Assembly (NCBI GenBank): GCA_900543165.1
Contig: UQQQ01000001.1
Coordinates: 1 to 64,000 of the forward strand
From: an uncultured Dialister sp.
GTDB taxonomy: Bacteria; Bacillota; Negativicutes; Veillonellales; Dialisteraceae
DNA length: 64,000 nt
Direction: 5' to 3'
Of this stretch, positions 10,801 to 18,838 are shown piece by piece (the first letter of the stretch is position 1; every line of letters begins with the position of its first letter). The notes below the pieces were generated by a model. The model was not told the origin of the DNA and ran no database searches. It saw nothing but the letters and a program-made list of their open reading frames with translations. A program made the translations under genes and the position numbers.

Positions 10801-11277
10801 CTATTTTCTCACATGAGACAGGTTCACATAGAGCTCTTTGGCATCGGCATCGAGTTTGCGATTTTTCTTCACATCAGAGAGGTGGTCATACTTGCTGACA
10901 GCATTGCCCTTCGCATCATACATCGCGATGAGGGCGTGATCCATGGAGTATACTCTTTCACGCTTATCGGCATGGAGATTGATCTTGAATTCACGAATGC
11001 GGGTCGTGAGATTTCCCTTCGCGAAGTCAAAGTCGCTGGGGTTCTTGTTGAGGCTTTCCACGTAGAGGGTGAAGTCTACATTTTCGATGCTGCCCGGGAA
11101 GTCCATCGTCTGCATGCCGGAGAGGGACTCCATGTCTGCGTAGCAGATCTCTTCATCGTCCGCATGAATGACGCGATAACGGTCAGGATGGGCGAGGAGT
11201 GTCGCGGAATCCATCGCCATTGCGGAAGTCGCAGTAAGCATAGTGAAAGCGGCAAGTGCCAGTGCGAATTTTTTCAT
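10801..11277 (-). CDS. Secreted protein of unknown function
   Basis: 158 residues with a clear Sec signal peptide (MKKFALALAAFTMLTATSAMA, cleavage after AMA). The mature part is a small beta-rich domain with no recognised catalytic motif (HPDRYRVIHADDEEICYADMESL..). It is probably periplasmic. The start has AAGGAGG just upstream and a good sigma-70-type promoter beyond that. Nothing links it functionally to putP upstream, which has its own terminator. Its TAG stop is the last unit of a heptamer array. Confidence 0.8.
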   Translation of the reverse strand: MKKFALALAAFTMLTATSAMAMDSATLLAHPDRYRVIHADDEEICYADMESLSGMQTMDFPGSIENVDFTLYVESLNKNPSDFDFAKGNLTTRIREFKINLHADKRERVYSMDHALIAMYDAKGNAVSKYDHLSDVKKNRKLDADAKELYVNLSHVRK

Positions 11278-11322
11278 AATATCCTCCTTGAAATTGACTT
11301 AGGTTCATTTCGATCTGATTCG

Positions 11323-11351
11323 ATTATACTATGGAAGAGACAGAAACGCAA
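11323..11351 (-). promoter_or_regulatory. Promoter of the secreted-protein gene
   Basis: On the - strand, TTGCGT (11346-11351), a 17-nt spacer, then a perfect TATAAT (11323-11328), about 45 nt upstream of the ATG. Confidence 0.6.
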
Positions 11352-11362
11352 GCCGAATTTTC

Positions 11363-11404
11363 CTAGGGAAACGCTGATTCTTCGACTGCATTAGCATTTC
11401 CCGA
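11363..11404. mobile_element. Short degenerate MITE-like inverted repeat (CTAGGGAAAC family)
   Basis: CTAGGGAAACGCTGATTC is followed after a short loop by GCATTAGCATTTCCCGAG, an imperfect inverted copy. It belongs to the same family as the 43-bp copy at 24827 and the 167-bp copy at 17089. Confidence 0.6.
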
Positions 11405-11414
11405 GACTTAGACG

Positions 11415-11453
11415 CAAAAAAACGCTGCCGTGAAATTCACAGCAGCGTTTTTT
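11415..11453 (-). terminator. Terminator downstream of the putP-like gene
   Basis: AAAAAACGCTGC and GCAGCGTTTTTT form the outer stem; GTGAA/TTCAC pair inside. It has T-runs in both directions, but only the - strand gene ends here. Confidence 0.9.
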
Positions 11454-11459
11454 CTATTT

Positions 11460-12950
11460 TTATTTCGACAGCGCGAGGGCTTTTTCGAAAGTTTCCTTGA
11501 TGCTTTCCGAAGGTTCCTTATCCATGAGGCTCACGAGGATGATCGCGATGACAGAGAAGAAGAAGCCGGGGACGAGCTCGTAGAGATCAAACCATGCGAA
11601 CTGTTTCCAGATGAGGACGGTGAGGCCGCCGACGATGACACCGGCGTAGGCGCCTTTGAGCGTCATGCGTTTCCAGTAGAGGGAGAGGAGTACGGTCCCG
11701 CCGAAGCAGGCACCGAAGCCGGCCCATGCGTAGGAAACGATGGAGAAGATATAGCTGTTCGGATCCGAGCCGAGGTAGACAGCGATGCAGGAGACGAGAA
11801 GGACCGAGATACGGCTGACGCGGATCAGCGTTTTTTCCGAGGCATCCTTGCAGAGGAAGGCCTGGAAGAGGTCACGGGAGACTGCCGAGGATGTGACGAG
11901 CAGCTGCGAGGAGCTGGTACTCATGATGGCCGCGAGGATCGCAGACCAGATGATACCCGTGATGAATGGCGCCGAGAGCGACTCTGCCATCAGGACGAAG
12001 ACGCGCTCTGCATTTGCATTTTCGAGCGGGGTCGTGAGGTATGCCTTGCCGATGACGCCCATGGCGATGGCGAAGGCGAGAGACAGGATGACCCATGTCA
12101 TAGCAATGTGTGTCGATTTCTTCAGGTCTTTGGCATCTGAGATCGCCATGAATTTGACGAGGATATGCGGCTGTCCGAAATAGCCGAGCCCCCAGCCGAG
12201 GGAGGAGACCATCATGATGACAAGAGCGCCCATGCCGGTGGAGTCCGGGAAGAAGGAGAAGAAGTCCGGCCCTTCCTTCGCGAGGATATCCATGGTCGGA
12301 GCAGGGCCGCCCAGTGCGATGGCTGCGGCGACCGGTACATAGAGGACAGTGAAGAACATCATCGTGCCCTGAATGAGGTCAGTCAGAGCGACGGCAGAGA
12401 AGCCGCCGAGGAAGGTGTAGAAGACGACGACGAAGGCGCCGATCAGAAGGGACTCGAAGTAGGGCAGACCGAAGATGGTATTGAAAAGTTTCCCTGCTGC
12501 GACGAATCCGGAGGATGTGTAAATGATGAAGAAAAGAATGATGAAGAGGGCGCAGATGAGGCGCAGACCATTCCTTTTTTCTTCGAAGCGGTTCGACAGA
12601 TAGTCCGGGATGGTGAGCGAATTATTCGCGACCTCCGTGTAGTGACGAAGGCGTGTGGAGACGAGGACCCAGTTCGCCCATGTACCGATGATGAGGCCGA
12701 TGCCTGTCCAGAAGGCAGAGAGCCCGTGCAGGTACGCATAGCCCGGGAGTCCCATCAGCATCCAGCCGCTCATATCCGAGGCTTCCGCACTCATGGATGT
12801 CAGCCATGGTCCCAGTTTGCGGTCCCCCAGAATGTAAGATGACAAATTTTTCTGCTGCCTCGAGTAATAGAGCCCGATGCACATCATGCCCGCCAGATAG
12901 AGGATGAAGGCCAGGGCAATCGGCCAGCTCCATTCTTCACTTAGTTCCAT
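11460..12950 (-). CDS. putP: Sodium:solute symporter, PutP-like
   Basis: A 496-residue inner-membrane Na+/proline-type symporter of the SSS family with about 13 hydrophobic segments. N-terminal YLAGMMCIGLYYSRQQKNLS and the SYILGDRKLGPWLTSMSAEASDMSGWMLMG stretch match PutP, including the Na+-site region. The phrases GYFGQPHILVKFMA and IWSAILAAIMSTSSSQLLVTSS are also PutP-like. The ATG has GGAGGAAAT-type Shine-Dalgarno sequence on the - strand. Proline as substrate follows from family similarity only; pantothenate or other solutes are possible but less likely. Confidence 0.85.
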   Translation of the reverse strand: MELSEEWSWPIALAFILYLAGMMCIGLYYSRQQKNLSSYILGDRKLGPWLTSMSAEASDMSGWMLMGLPGYAYLHGLSAFWTGIGLIIGTWANWVLVSTRLRHYTEVANNSLTIPDYLSNRFEEKRNGLRLICALFIILFFIIYTSSGFVAAGKLFNTIFGLPYFESLLIGAFVVVFYTFLGGFSAVALTDLIQGTMMFFTVLYVPVAAAIALGGPAPTMDILAKEGPDFFSFFPDSTGMGALVIMMVSSLGWGLGYFGQPHILVKFMAISDAKDLKKSTHIAMTWVILSLAFAIAMGVIGKAYLTTPLENANAERVFVLMAESLSAPFITGIIWSAILAAIMSTSSSQLLVTSSAVSRDLFQAFLCKDASEKTLIRVSRISVLLVSCIAVYLGSDPNSYIFSIVSYAWAGFGACFGGTVLLSLYWKRMTLKGAYAGVIVGGLTVLIWKQFAWFDLYELVPGFFFSVIAIILVSLMDKEPSESIKETFEKALALSK

Positions 12951-13039
12951 ATCATTTCCTCCCCTGTATAATCATTCCATTTTTTGAAAATATCTTGAAC
13001 ATTATAACATATAAAAGAAAGAAATACGATAGGAAAAAG

Positions 13040-13431
13040 AAATAGAAGACTGGGAGATATCAGACTTTCTCGTATCGTCATTTCGAGCGAAGCGAGAAAT
13101 CTTTGTCATTCGCGGCTCAGAGGTCGATGTGTGGAAATCCTAAACGGGAAGCCTGTTATCAAGAGACCTATGGGCATCGCCGTTTATAAAAACGGGGCTC
13201 GGGTACTTTCATAAACCACCTGCTTGATATGCATTTCTCGGTTCTCTTTCATACCAACCAGTGCCCTATCCGCTCCTTCGGGGCACCTTCCCCTCGAGGG
13301 GAAGGCTGAATCGGTGCGGCGAAGCCACCGCCGCAAGTTTGAAAGCAGAGATTAGGCGCTTAATGTCTCTCCGTCTGACATCTGAAGTCTCCCGGTCTCC
13401 AAATCTATAAGTCTCTTAGTCTCCAAATGTT
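13040..13431. repeat. Repeat mosaic between putP and tmcAL
   Basis: The TTTCGAGCGAAGCGAGAAAT module (13079-13100) continues into CTTTGTCATTCGCGG, GGTCGATGTGTGGAAA and GGGCATCGCC, the same order as copies at 24600, 26490 and 44200. Then come a CCTTCCCCTCGAGGGGAAGG hairpin (13288-13308), GGTGCGGCGAAGCCACC, and AGTCTCC-type heptamers running onto the tmcAL stop codon. Confidence 0.75.
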
Positions 13432-14607
13432 TTAGTCTACCATCACCGGCGACGTATAGAAATCTATTTTCCCCTTTCTATACTTCACCCCAGCTTGGCA
13501 GAAGGACTGCACATCGCTGGCGCGGATGTCCATCTCGAGCATGGCGGCGGCTTCCTTGGGAAGTGTTTTCATTGCTTTCGCCGTGCTGGTGATGATGGGG
13601 AGAGGAAAATTTCTGAGGAGGGCGCTCTTTGTTCTTCGAAGTGCGAGGAGGCGGGCGTAGGAGGGAGCGGGCGGCGCGAGGAAGGGGGAGGGAAGAGCGG
13701 CGGGGGAGAGGAGCAGCTCTGCGCCAAGGCGTTTCAGGCTGCTTCGAAGATAGCGTTTGCTCTTCGTGGCGGCGAGCATTTCTTCGTAGGAGATCTGCTG
13801 GCTTTCCTTAGCCCATTTGTATTCGAGCCCTTCTTTGAAAAGACCGGCCTTCTGCAGGGCTTCTCGGGGCATCAGGCGGGAGAGAAGGTGGCAGCAGTCC
13901 TCATAGCGCGATGGATCTGTGTAGCGGCCTTCTTCCATGAGCTGCGCCGCTTCCTCTTCGGCGGCAGGGGAAAGAAGAGCCGTCCTTTTTTGAGACAGGA
14001 GCTCTCGCCGCGCGCTCGTCGCAGAGACGGGATGCTCCATGTCCCTGGGAATGACGAGAATGTCCATGTCATAGTGGTTTCGAAGGATCGTCTCCGTGTA
14101 GCGGAATCCCAAAAGATTGTTCGGCTTCGTCAGCTCGCCGGCAAGGTACGGGGAAGCGGCTGCCATCGCTTCATGGGCGGCTTCTCCGTAAGACAGGCCG
14201 GCTGCGATTTTTTCGTGGAGGAGATGCTCGTAGTCTTCCGAGATTGCCCAGCGTGCAGCCGTGAGGAGCTCATCCCTCGTGAGAGACTCTGCGCCGAAAG
14301 CGATCGTATTCGCGCCCATGGCATGCAGGAGAGAGGCGGCATGGCGGGAGAAATGGTCTGCGCTCTGAAGGGCGTAGAGGGCTGGAAATTCGAAGACGGC
14401 ATCCACGCCAGCACGGACGGCCCATCTGGCGCGCGTCCATTTATCAAAAAGGGCAGGCTCACCCCGCTGCACGAAAGCTCCGCTCATGATAGCGATGAGG
14501 GAGGCTTTAGGATGGGCTTTTTTGATGGTATCGATCATGGCGGCATGACCGGCATGAAAAGGATTCCACTCGGCGGTGATGCCGATGAGGGGAGAGGTGG
14601 TAGACAT
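13432..14607 (-). CDS. tmcAL: tRNA(Met) cytidine acetate ligase
   Basis: TmcAL (formerly YlbM) forms N4-acetylcytidine at the wobble position of elongator tRNA-Met from acetate and ATP. The 391 residues start with GITAEWNPFHAGH, a nucleotidyltransferase-fold HxGH signature, followed by IAIMSGAFVQRGEPA and the FEFPALYALQSADHF segment typical of the family. A conserved central FRYTETILRNHYD-type region is present. It is a single - strand gene flanked by heptamer arrays. The last codons and the TAA overlap the AGTCTAC units of the array. Confidence 0.92.
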   Translation of the reverse strand: MSTTSPLIGITAEWNPFHAGHAAMIDTIKKAHPKASLIAIMSGAFVQRGEPALFDKWTRARWAVRAGVDAVFEFPALYALQSADHFSRHAASLLHAMGANTIAFGAESLTRDELLTAARWAISEDYEHLLHEKIAAGLSYGEAAHEAMAAASPYLAGELTKPNNLLGFRYTETILRNHYDMDILVIPRDMEHPVSATSARRELLSQKRTALLSPAAEEEAAQLMEEGRYTDPSRYEDCCHLLSRLMPREALQKAGLFKEGLEYKWAKESQQISYEEMLAATKSKRYLRSSLKRLGAELLLSPAALPSPFLAPPAPSYARLLALRRTKSALLRNFPLPIITSTAKAMKTLPKEAAAMLEMDIRASDVQSFCQAGVKYRKGKIDFYTSPVMVD

Positions 14608-14639
14608 GGGGACTCCTTGTTTAAGATATTTTAGGATAT

Positions 14640-14765
14640 TGAGACGAGGAAAGATGTGGAGATATCAGATATCAGACGTCAGGCAGTAGACATCAGACGC
14701 AGACATCTGACATCTGACGTCTAAAGTCTAAAGTCTAAAGTCTAAAGTCTCCTTGTCTCTTAGTC
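14640..14765. repeat. Heptanucleotide tandem array (type B, AGTCTAA)
   Basis: AGACATC- and TGACATC-type units pass into four consecutive exact AGTCTAA-type units around 14722-14750, then AGTCTCC and TTGTCTC units. This is the clearest 7-nt periodic block of the B type in the window. Confidence 0.85.
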
Positions 14766-14817
14766 TCCCCTATTCTATCACAAAAGTGAGCGGAGACAGG
14801 AAATCTGCCCTCCTCTA

Positions 14818-14826
14818 TGCTATAAT
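14818..14826 (+). promoter_or_regulatory. Extended -10 promoter element
   Basis: TGCTATAAT, i.e. a TGn extended -10 with consensus TATAAT at 14821-14826. No good -35 is visible. It lies 57 nt upstream of the lipoprotein start. Confidence 0.45.
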
Positions 14827-14883
14827 ATGAAAAATCAATGAGCGACATTTGATTTCGTTACTACCATCAAAGGAATGATATAT

Positions 14884-15462
14884 ATGTATAATCATTGGCA
14901 GAAAAAATGGGCGCTGTCTCTGGGGCTTCTGGCGGTCGCCATGTTGCCCGCAGGCTGCGGAAACAGCATCGACGATCAGTTTCCCTTCGGGAAGAACCGC
15001 ATTCACTGTGACGGCGAGATCATCACGGTGGCAACGCCGTTTGAGCTGATTTCCAATGGCAAGCAGGTCGACCTTGCCGATCGTCAGGCGGAGACGGTTC
15101 ACGCAGAAGGGCACAATGCAAATATGCAGATCCTTGTGACCGGCACGAAAGCGAGCGAGGGAAAGGATGCGAAAACGCTGGCAGAAGAGGCGAAGCGCAT
15201 CCTCGCCGATAATCCCAATCTGAAAAATGTGAAATCCCAGCAGAAGGAAATCACCTTGGGAGATGTGAAGGCCCAGCAGCTTTCCTTCTCTTTCACCGAG
15301 ACCGCCCGCGGCAAGAGTACGGAGCTTTCTGTAGAAGAATACATTTTCCTCCGGAAAGGCGTCATCTGGCGCGTCATTTACCAGTACCGCAGTCACGACG
15401 AGGTCGGCAAAGCTCTCGTGCAAAAAGTCGCCGGACAGATTGCGATGGGGAGTACGTTCTAG
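14884..15462 (+). CDS. Probable lipoprotein, PsbP/DcrB-like size
   Basis: 192 residues with a basic-hydrophobic N-terminus ending LPAGC, a plausible though not ideal lipobox (Cys about residue 25). The mature part is small and alpha/beta (DGEIITVATPFELISNG.. VKAQQLSFSF.. WRVIYQYRSHDEVGKALVQKV). It resembles DcrB/PsbP-fold lipoproteins in size and pattern; that is inference, not a motif match. ATG 14884 is chosen because AAAGGA (14869-14874) is nine bases away; the ATG at 14875 is too close. It is expected to be membrane-anchored in the periplasm. Confidence 0.7.
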   Translation: MYNHWQKKWALSLGLLAVAMLPAGCGNSIDDQFPFGKNRIHCDGEIITVATPFELISNGKQVDLADRQAETVHAEGHNANMQILVTGTKASEGKDAKTLAEEAKRILADNPNLKNVKSQQKEITLGDVKAQQLSFSFTETARGKSTELSVEEYIFLRKGVIWRVIYQYRSHDEVGKALVQKVAGQIAMGSTF

Positions 15463-15466
15463 GGAA

Positions 15467-15829
15467 ACTAAGAGACTGGGAGACTTTAGACGTAGAGACT
15501 GGAAGATTTCAGACATCATCCGATAGACTTAGGAGGGTAGGAGATCACAAGTCTGACGTCTGATGTCTCCAAGGCTATAGTCTCTAAGGAAATAGTAGCT
15601 AGGGATTAGTAGCTAGGGATTAGGAATCTCAAGTAACTGGTAACTAATGACTGGCATGCCAGCTCATGGCATCGCCATTATTTATACTTCGAGGCGCTTC
15701 TATATTTTTATGCGCCGTACCAGCACTCCTCACTTCTCACTCGAGAGTAGAGCTTTCGCCTGGAATCAAAAGACGGCACGCCCCAGAGGCTAACCCTGAA
15801 CCTTTTTCTTTTTTAACAACGAGGAATCT
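15467..15829. repeat. Repeat mosaic between lipoprotein gene and DUF4321 gene
   Basis: Type B units (GAGACTT, AGACATC; 15470-15580), type A units (TAGCTAG, GGATTAG; 15595-15655), then GGCATCGCC, GCGCTTCTATATTTTTATGC, CACTTCTCACTC, GAGCTTTCG, AATCAAAAGACGGCACGCCC and GGCTAACCCTGAACC. The last part is the unoccupied counterpart of the site where a MITE-like element sits at 24827. Confidence 0.75.
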
Positions 15830-16093
15830 ATGCGATTTTCAAAAGGATTTTTTTCACTACTTTTATTTTTAGCCGCCGGCGCTTTGATCGGAGGCATCTT
15901 GGGACAGGTGCTCGGCAGTGCGAACCTTGTCGGCCTCATGCCTTTCCTGACGGAAACCTATGAGATCTTCAATATACAGAACATCGCCCTGAATCTAGGG
16001 ATCATGCAGATCCATTTCGGCATCCGTTTCGCGCCGAATCTCATCAGCATCCTCGGCATCCTTGTCGCGTGGTGGCTGTATGAGAAGTTTTGA
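15830..16093 (+). CDS. DUF4321 membrane protein
   Basis: 87 residues with two hydrophobic segments (N-terminal FSLLLFLAAGALIGGILGQVLG and C-terminal LISILGILVAWWLYEKF). Size and layout match the DUF4321 family of Firmicutes, often found next to radC, maf or mreB; radC follows here. Function unknown. The ATG has AACGAGGAA upstream. The two are separated by nearly 200 bp of repeat, so co-transcription is possible but not shown. Confidence 0.75.
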   Translation: MRFSKGFFSLLLFLAAGALIGGILGQVLGSANLVGLMPFLTETYEIFNIQNIALNLGIMQIHFGIRFAPNLISILGILVAWWLYEKF

Positions 16094-16097
16094 GATG

Positions 16098-16250
16098 GCT
16101 AGATTTTGAGACAAGGAGACGTTAGACTTTGAGACTAGTAGACATCAGACATAAGATTTACGGCATCTGACATCTGAAGTCTAAAGTCTCCAAGTTTCCT
16201 AATCCCTAATTACCAGTCACCAGCCACTAGTCCCAAGTCACCAGTAAATG
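16098..16250. repeat. Heptamer arrays, types B then A
   Basis: GAGACAA, GGAGACG, TAGACTT units (16107-16195) are followed by type A units TCACCAG, CCACTAG, TCACCAG (16200-16250). Confidence 0.75.
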
Positions 16251-16289
16251 ACAGTTGAAATACCGGATTTCCACTAAAGTGAGGATACG

Positions 16290-16976
16290 ATGATGCTTAT
16301 CCGTGAAATGCGAAGCGAAGACAAGCCAAGAGAGCGTTTTCAGGAATCCCCGAAGATGGCCAGCATGACGGATCTTGTTGCGATCCTTTTGCGAACGGGG
16401 CGGCAGGGGTATTCCGTCATGCAGCTGGCGCAGGATGTCGTGGACCAGCTCGAGCAGACGGTGGGCATCAATGGTTATGAGGATCTTCACTGGCGGGATC
16501 TCACGGATATCAAAGGCATCGGTCCCGATAAGGCAGTCACCATCTGTGCAGCGATCGAGCTCGGGCGGCGTCTGACCTATATATATGACAAAAGAAAGCT
16601 GGAGAATTTCAGTACGCCGGAGAAGGTCTCTGCCTTTTTCATGGAGCGTCTCCGGCACGAGACGCAGGAGCATTTCCTTGTCGCCTTTGTCAATGTGAAG
16701 AACCGGCTCTTGGGATACAAAGAAGTTTCCATAGGTGGGCTGAATGAGACGCCTGTAGACATCAAAGAGGCGATGAAGTGGGCGATCCGCTACAAAGCCT
16801 TCGGCCTTATTCTTTTGCACAATCACCCTTCCGGCTATCCTGAGCCGTCGAAAGAGGATATCGAGATGACGAAGACCTTCGCCAAGGCCGCGAAGCTCCT
16901 CGATATGGAAGTGCTGGATCATGTGATCATAGGAGACGGGATCTATGTGAGTCTGCATGAGAGAGGGGTTATTTGA
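16290..16976 (+). CDS. radC: RadC-family JAMM/MPN+ protein
   Basis: 228 residues. An N-terminal helix-hairpin-helix region (WRDLTDIKGIGPDKAVTICAA) precedes the JAB/MPN+ metalloprotease-like domain with the metal motif HNHPSGYPEPSKED (residues 177-190). RadC was named for DNA repair, but its biochemical role is unsettled. The start follows GAGGA at 16281-16285; a second ATG three bases on is equally possible. The TGA stop is part of TTGAGACTAG, the first unit of a type B array. Confidence 0.93.
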   Translation: MMLIREMRSEDKPRERFQESPKMASMTDLVAILLRTGRQGYSVMQLAQDVVDQLEQTVGINGYEDLHWRDLTDIKGIGPDKAVTICAAIELGRRLTYIYDKRKLENFSTPEKVSAFFMERLRHETQEHFLVAFVNVKNRLLGYKEVSIGGLNETPVDIKEAMKWAIRYKAFGLILLHNHPSGYPEPSKEDIEMTKTFAKAAKLLDMEVLDHVIIGDGIYVSLHERGVI

Positions 16977-17040
16977 GACTAGAAGACTAGGAGACGTCAG
17001 ACATTAGACTTCAGATATCAGATTCAGATTTCATAAAGTA
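16974..17040. repeat. Heptamer array type B
   Basis: GAGACTA, GAAGACT, AGGAGAC, GTCAGAC, ATTAGAC, TTCAGAT units run directly from the radC stop codon. Confidence 0.75.
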
Positions 17041-17088
17041 GGCGTCTCATGGTCGCTCTCAACGGGAAGGAAGAGAAGATATTTTGGC

Positions 17089-17255
17089 CTAGGGAAACGC
17101 TGATTAAATCGCAGAGTCAGATTTGATATGCATTTTTATGCAACGCTTCGTCATAACCCTCCTTAAATAGCTCGCTATTCTCGTCGGATTATTCCTTGCT
17201 TTGCATGAAAATGCAAGAGTCAAATCGAACAACGATTTAATCAGTGTTTCCCTAG
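17089..17255. mobile_element. MITE-like element, 167 bp, CTAGGGAAAC family
   Basis: Terminal inverted repeats of 23 bp: CTAGGGAAACGCTGATTAAA.. at 17089-17111 and its inverted copy at 17233-17255, with one mismatch. The interior (GCATTTTTATGCAA .. TTGCATGAAAATGC) also pairs, so the whole element can fold into one long hairpin. No coding capacity. A diverged relative with the same core (GCTTCGTCATAACC, TAGCTCGCTATT) is at 30368. Type A heptamers follow directly (17255-17310). Confidence 0.85.
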
Positions 17256-17331
17256 TCACCAGTCACCAGTCACTAGTCACCTCTAATCCCTAATCCCTAG
17301 CTACTTCACCGCTGCCATTTAGTCTCAAATA

Positions 17332-17340
17332 TGCTATAAT
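17332..17340 (+). promoter_or_regulatory. Extended -10 promoter element
   Basis: TGCTATAAT with the perfect hexamer at 17335-17340, 38 nt upstream of the next ATG. No -35 recognised. Confidence 0.45.
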
Positions 17341-17378
17341 ATATCCGAAAATCTTTTAGTAAAGGACAGGTGTGAGCC

Positions 17379-17720
17379 ATGGAAGAAATGGAAAAAGGAA
17401 AACGTTATTCCGCAGAAGACAAGGGTTATACCAGCAAGATCTATGAGATTCGCTGGATCCCTGTCACGGAAAGAGAAGAATATCAGGAAGGCCCGACCAG
17501 AGACGCGCTCCTGAAGCTCAAGGAAAAAATGGCGGAAAAGGATTTTGACAAATACATCGAAAACGGTGTCATCCGTGTGACCTATGATGAGGGCCGTCTG
17601 ATGATCATCGTGAAGTCGGAGATCTACCGCACCATGCTGATGGGACCCTTCTACAATGCCATCTGTGAAGCTTTCGATGTGGGACATTTCCGCGTCGTCA
17701 GTCAGGTAAATGGGTATTAA
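17379..17720 (+). CDS. Conserved-looking hypothetical protein, 113 aa
   Basis: A charged soluble protein (MEEMEKGKRYSAEDKGYTSK.. GVIRVTYDEGRLMIIVKSEIYRTMLMGPFYNAICEAF). No domain recognised. It has an AGGACAGGTG Shine-Dalgarno-like stretch and its own extended -10. Codon use matches the flanking housekeeping genes, so it is very probably real. It could be part of a unit with the glycosyltransferase 150 bp downstream, but nothing shows that. Confidence 0.7.
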   Translation: MEEMEKGKRYSAEDKGYTSKIYEIRWIPVTEREEYQEGPTRDALLKLKEKMAEKDFDKYIENGVIRVTYDEGRLMIIVKSEIYRTMLMGPFYNAICEAFDVGHFRVVSQVNGY

Positions 17721-17868
17721 TGTCTTTCGTGAGAAGTTAGAAGTGTAAAGTGAGAAGTGAAGGTGTGGTGCACAGTTCATAGAGCGCCGCATTTTTTTAT
17801 ATACATTGTGGCATGTATCGGTGCGGCAGGCATTGGCTTTTATTTTGAGAAACGGTAAGGGGTAAGAG

Positions 17869-18802
17869 TTGGAAAAGTTATCAATAGTGGTTCCCTGTTA
17901 TAACGAAGAAGCCACGATAAGGATTTTTTATGAAGCCGTAGAGCGCATCAAAGACCGTATTCCAGCTGAAATCGAATACTGCTTTGTAGATGACGGGAGT
18001 TTCGACCGGACCCTGTCTATTTTGCGTGAATTAGAAAACAAAAATTCGGGGGGTAGTCCATTACATTTCCTTCTCTCGTAATTTCGGAAAAGAAGCCGCT
18101 TTGTATGCCGGACTGAAACTGGCCAGTGGTGATATAGTAGTGACAATGGATGTGGATTTGCAGGATCCACCGGACTTGCTGCCTCAGATGTGGGACATAC
18201 TGCATACACCTGAAAAGGAGTATGACTGTGTAGCCACGAGGCGGACGACAAGAAAGGGGGAGCCGCCAATCCGCTCTTTTTTTGCGCGTCTTTTCTATAA
18301 ACTCATCAATGAACTTTCGGATACGGAAATCGTGGATGGCGCCCGCGACTATCGGATGATGACGAGGCAGATGGTCGATGCCGTCATCGCAGACGGCGAA
18401 TACAACCGGTTCTCGAAAGGGATTTTCAGCTGGGTAGGTTTCCGCACGAAGTGGCTCGCCTATGAAAATGTGGAGCGCAGTGCTGGAGAGACGAAGTGGT
18501 CTTTCTGGAAACTCTTCAAGTATTCCATCGAGGGAATACTCGCATATACGACAGTGCCGCTGTACTTGTCATCCCTGATGGGGATCCTGATGTGCTTCGT
18601 CTCGTTCGTCGCACTCCTCTTCATCGTGGGGCGCGCGTGTCTCTTCGGCGACCCTGTGGCTGGCTGGCCGTCTATGGTGTGTATTGTGACGCTACTGGGC
18701 GGGCTCATCCTGCTTGCGCTTGGGATTATGGGGTTGTATATTGCGAAGATTTATCTGGAAACGAAAAAGAGACAGATATTTATAGTGCGTGAGCAAAGAT
18801 GA
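17869..18802 (+). pseudogene. GT2-family glycosyltransferase, frameshifted at a G6 run
   Basis: A polyisoprenyl-phosphate sugar transferase (DPM1/GtrB-like). The first frame, from a TTG start with TAAGG upstream, encodes IVVPCYNEEATIR and FVDDGSFDRTL, then stops at 18079-18081. From about 18054 the +1 frame continues with VVHYISFSRNFGKEAALYAG, then TMDVDLQDPPDLLPQM (the DxD-type site). It ends with two C-terminal transmembrane helices. Removing one G from the GGGGGG tract at 18048-18053 restores a single ~311-residue protein. Either the gene is inactive here, the tract switches it by slippage, or it is a sequencing error. It would feed a lipid-linked sugar to surface glycans, perhaps with the next gene. 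Confidence 0.85.
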
Positions 18803-18838
18803 ATACTTGCGTTGATTTCAAAACGGGAGAAAAGACGA

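Noticed and set aside
17757..17859. GTG-started 33-residue frame ending IVACIGAAGIGFYFEKR just before the GT2 gene
   Set aside because: Looks like a membrane-protein tail, but it is too short and lacks a ribosome site; possibly a fragment of a lost gene.
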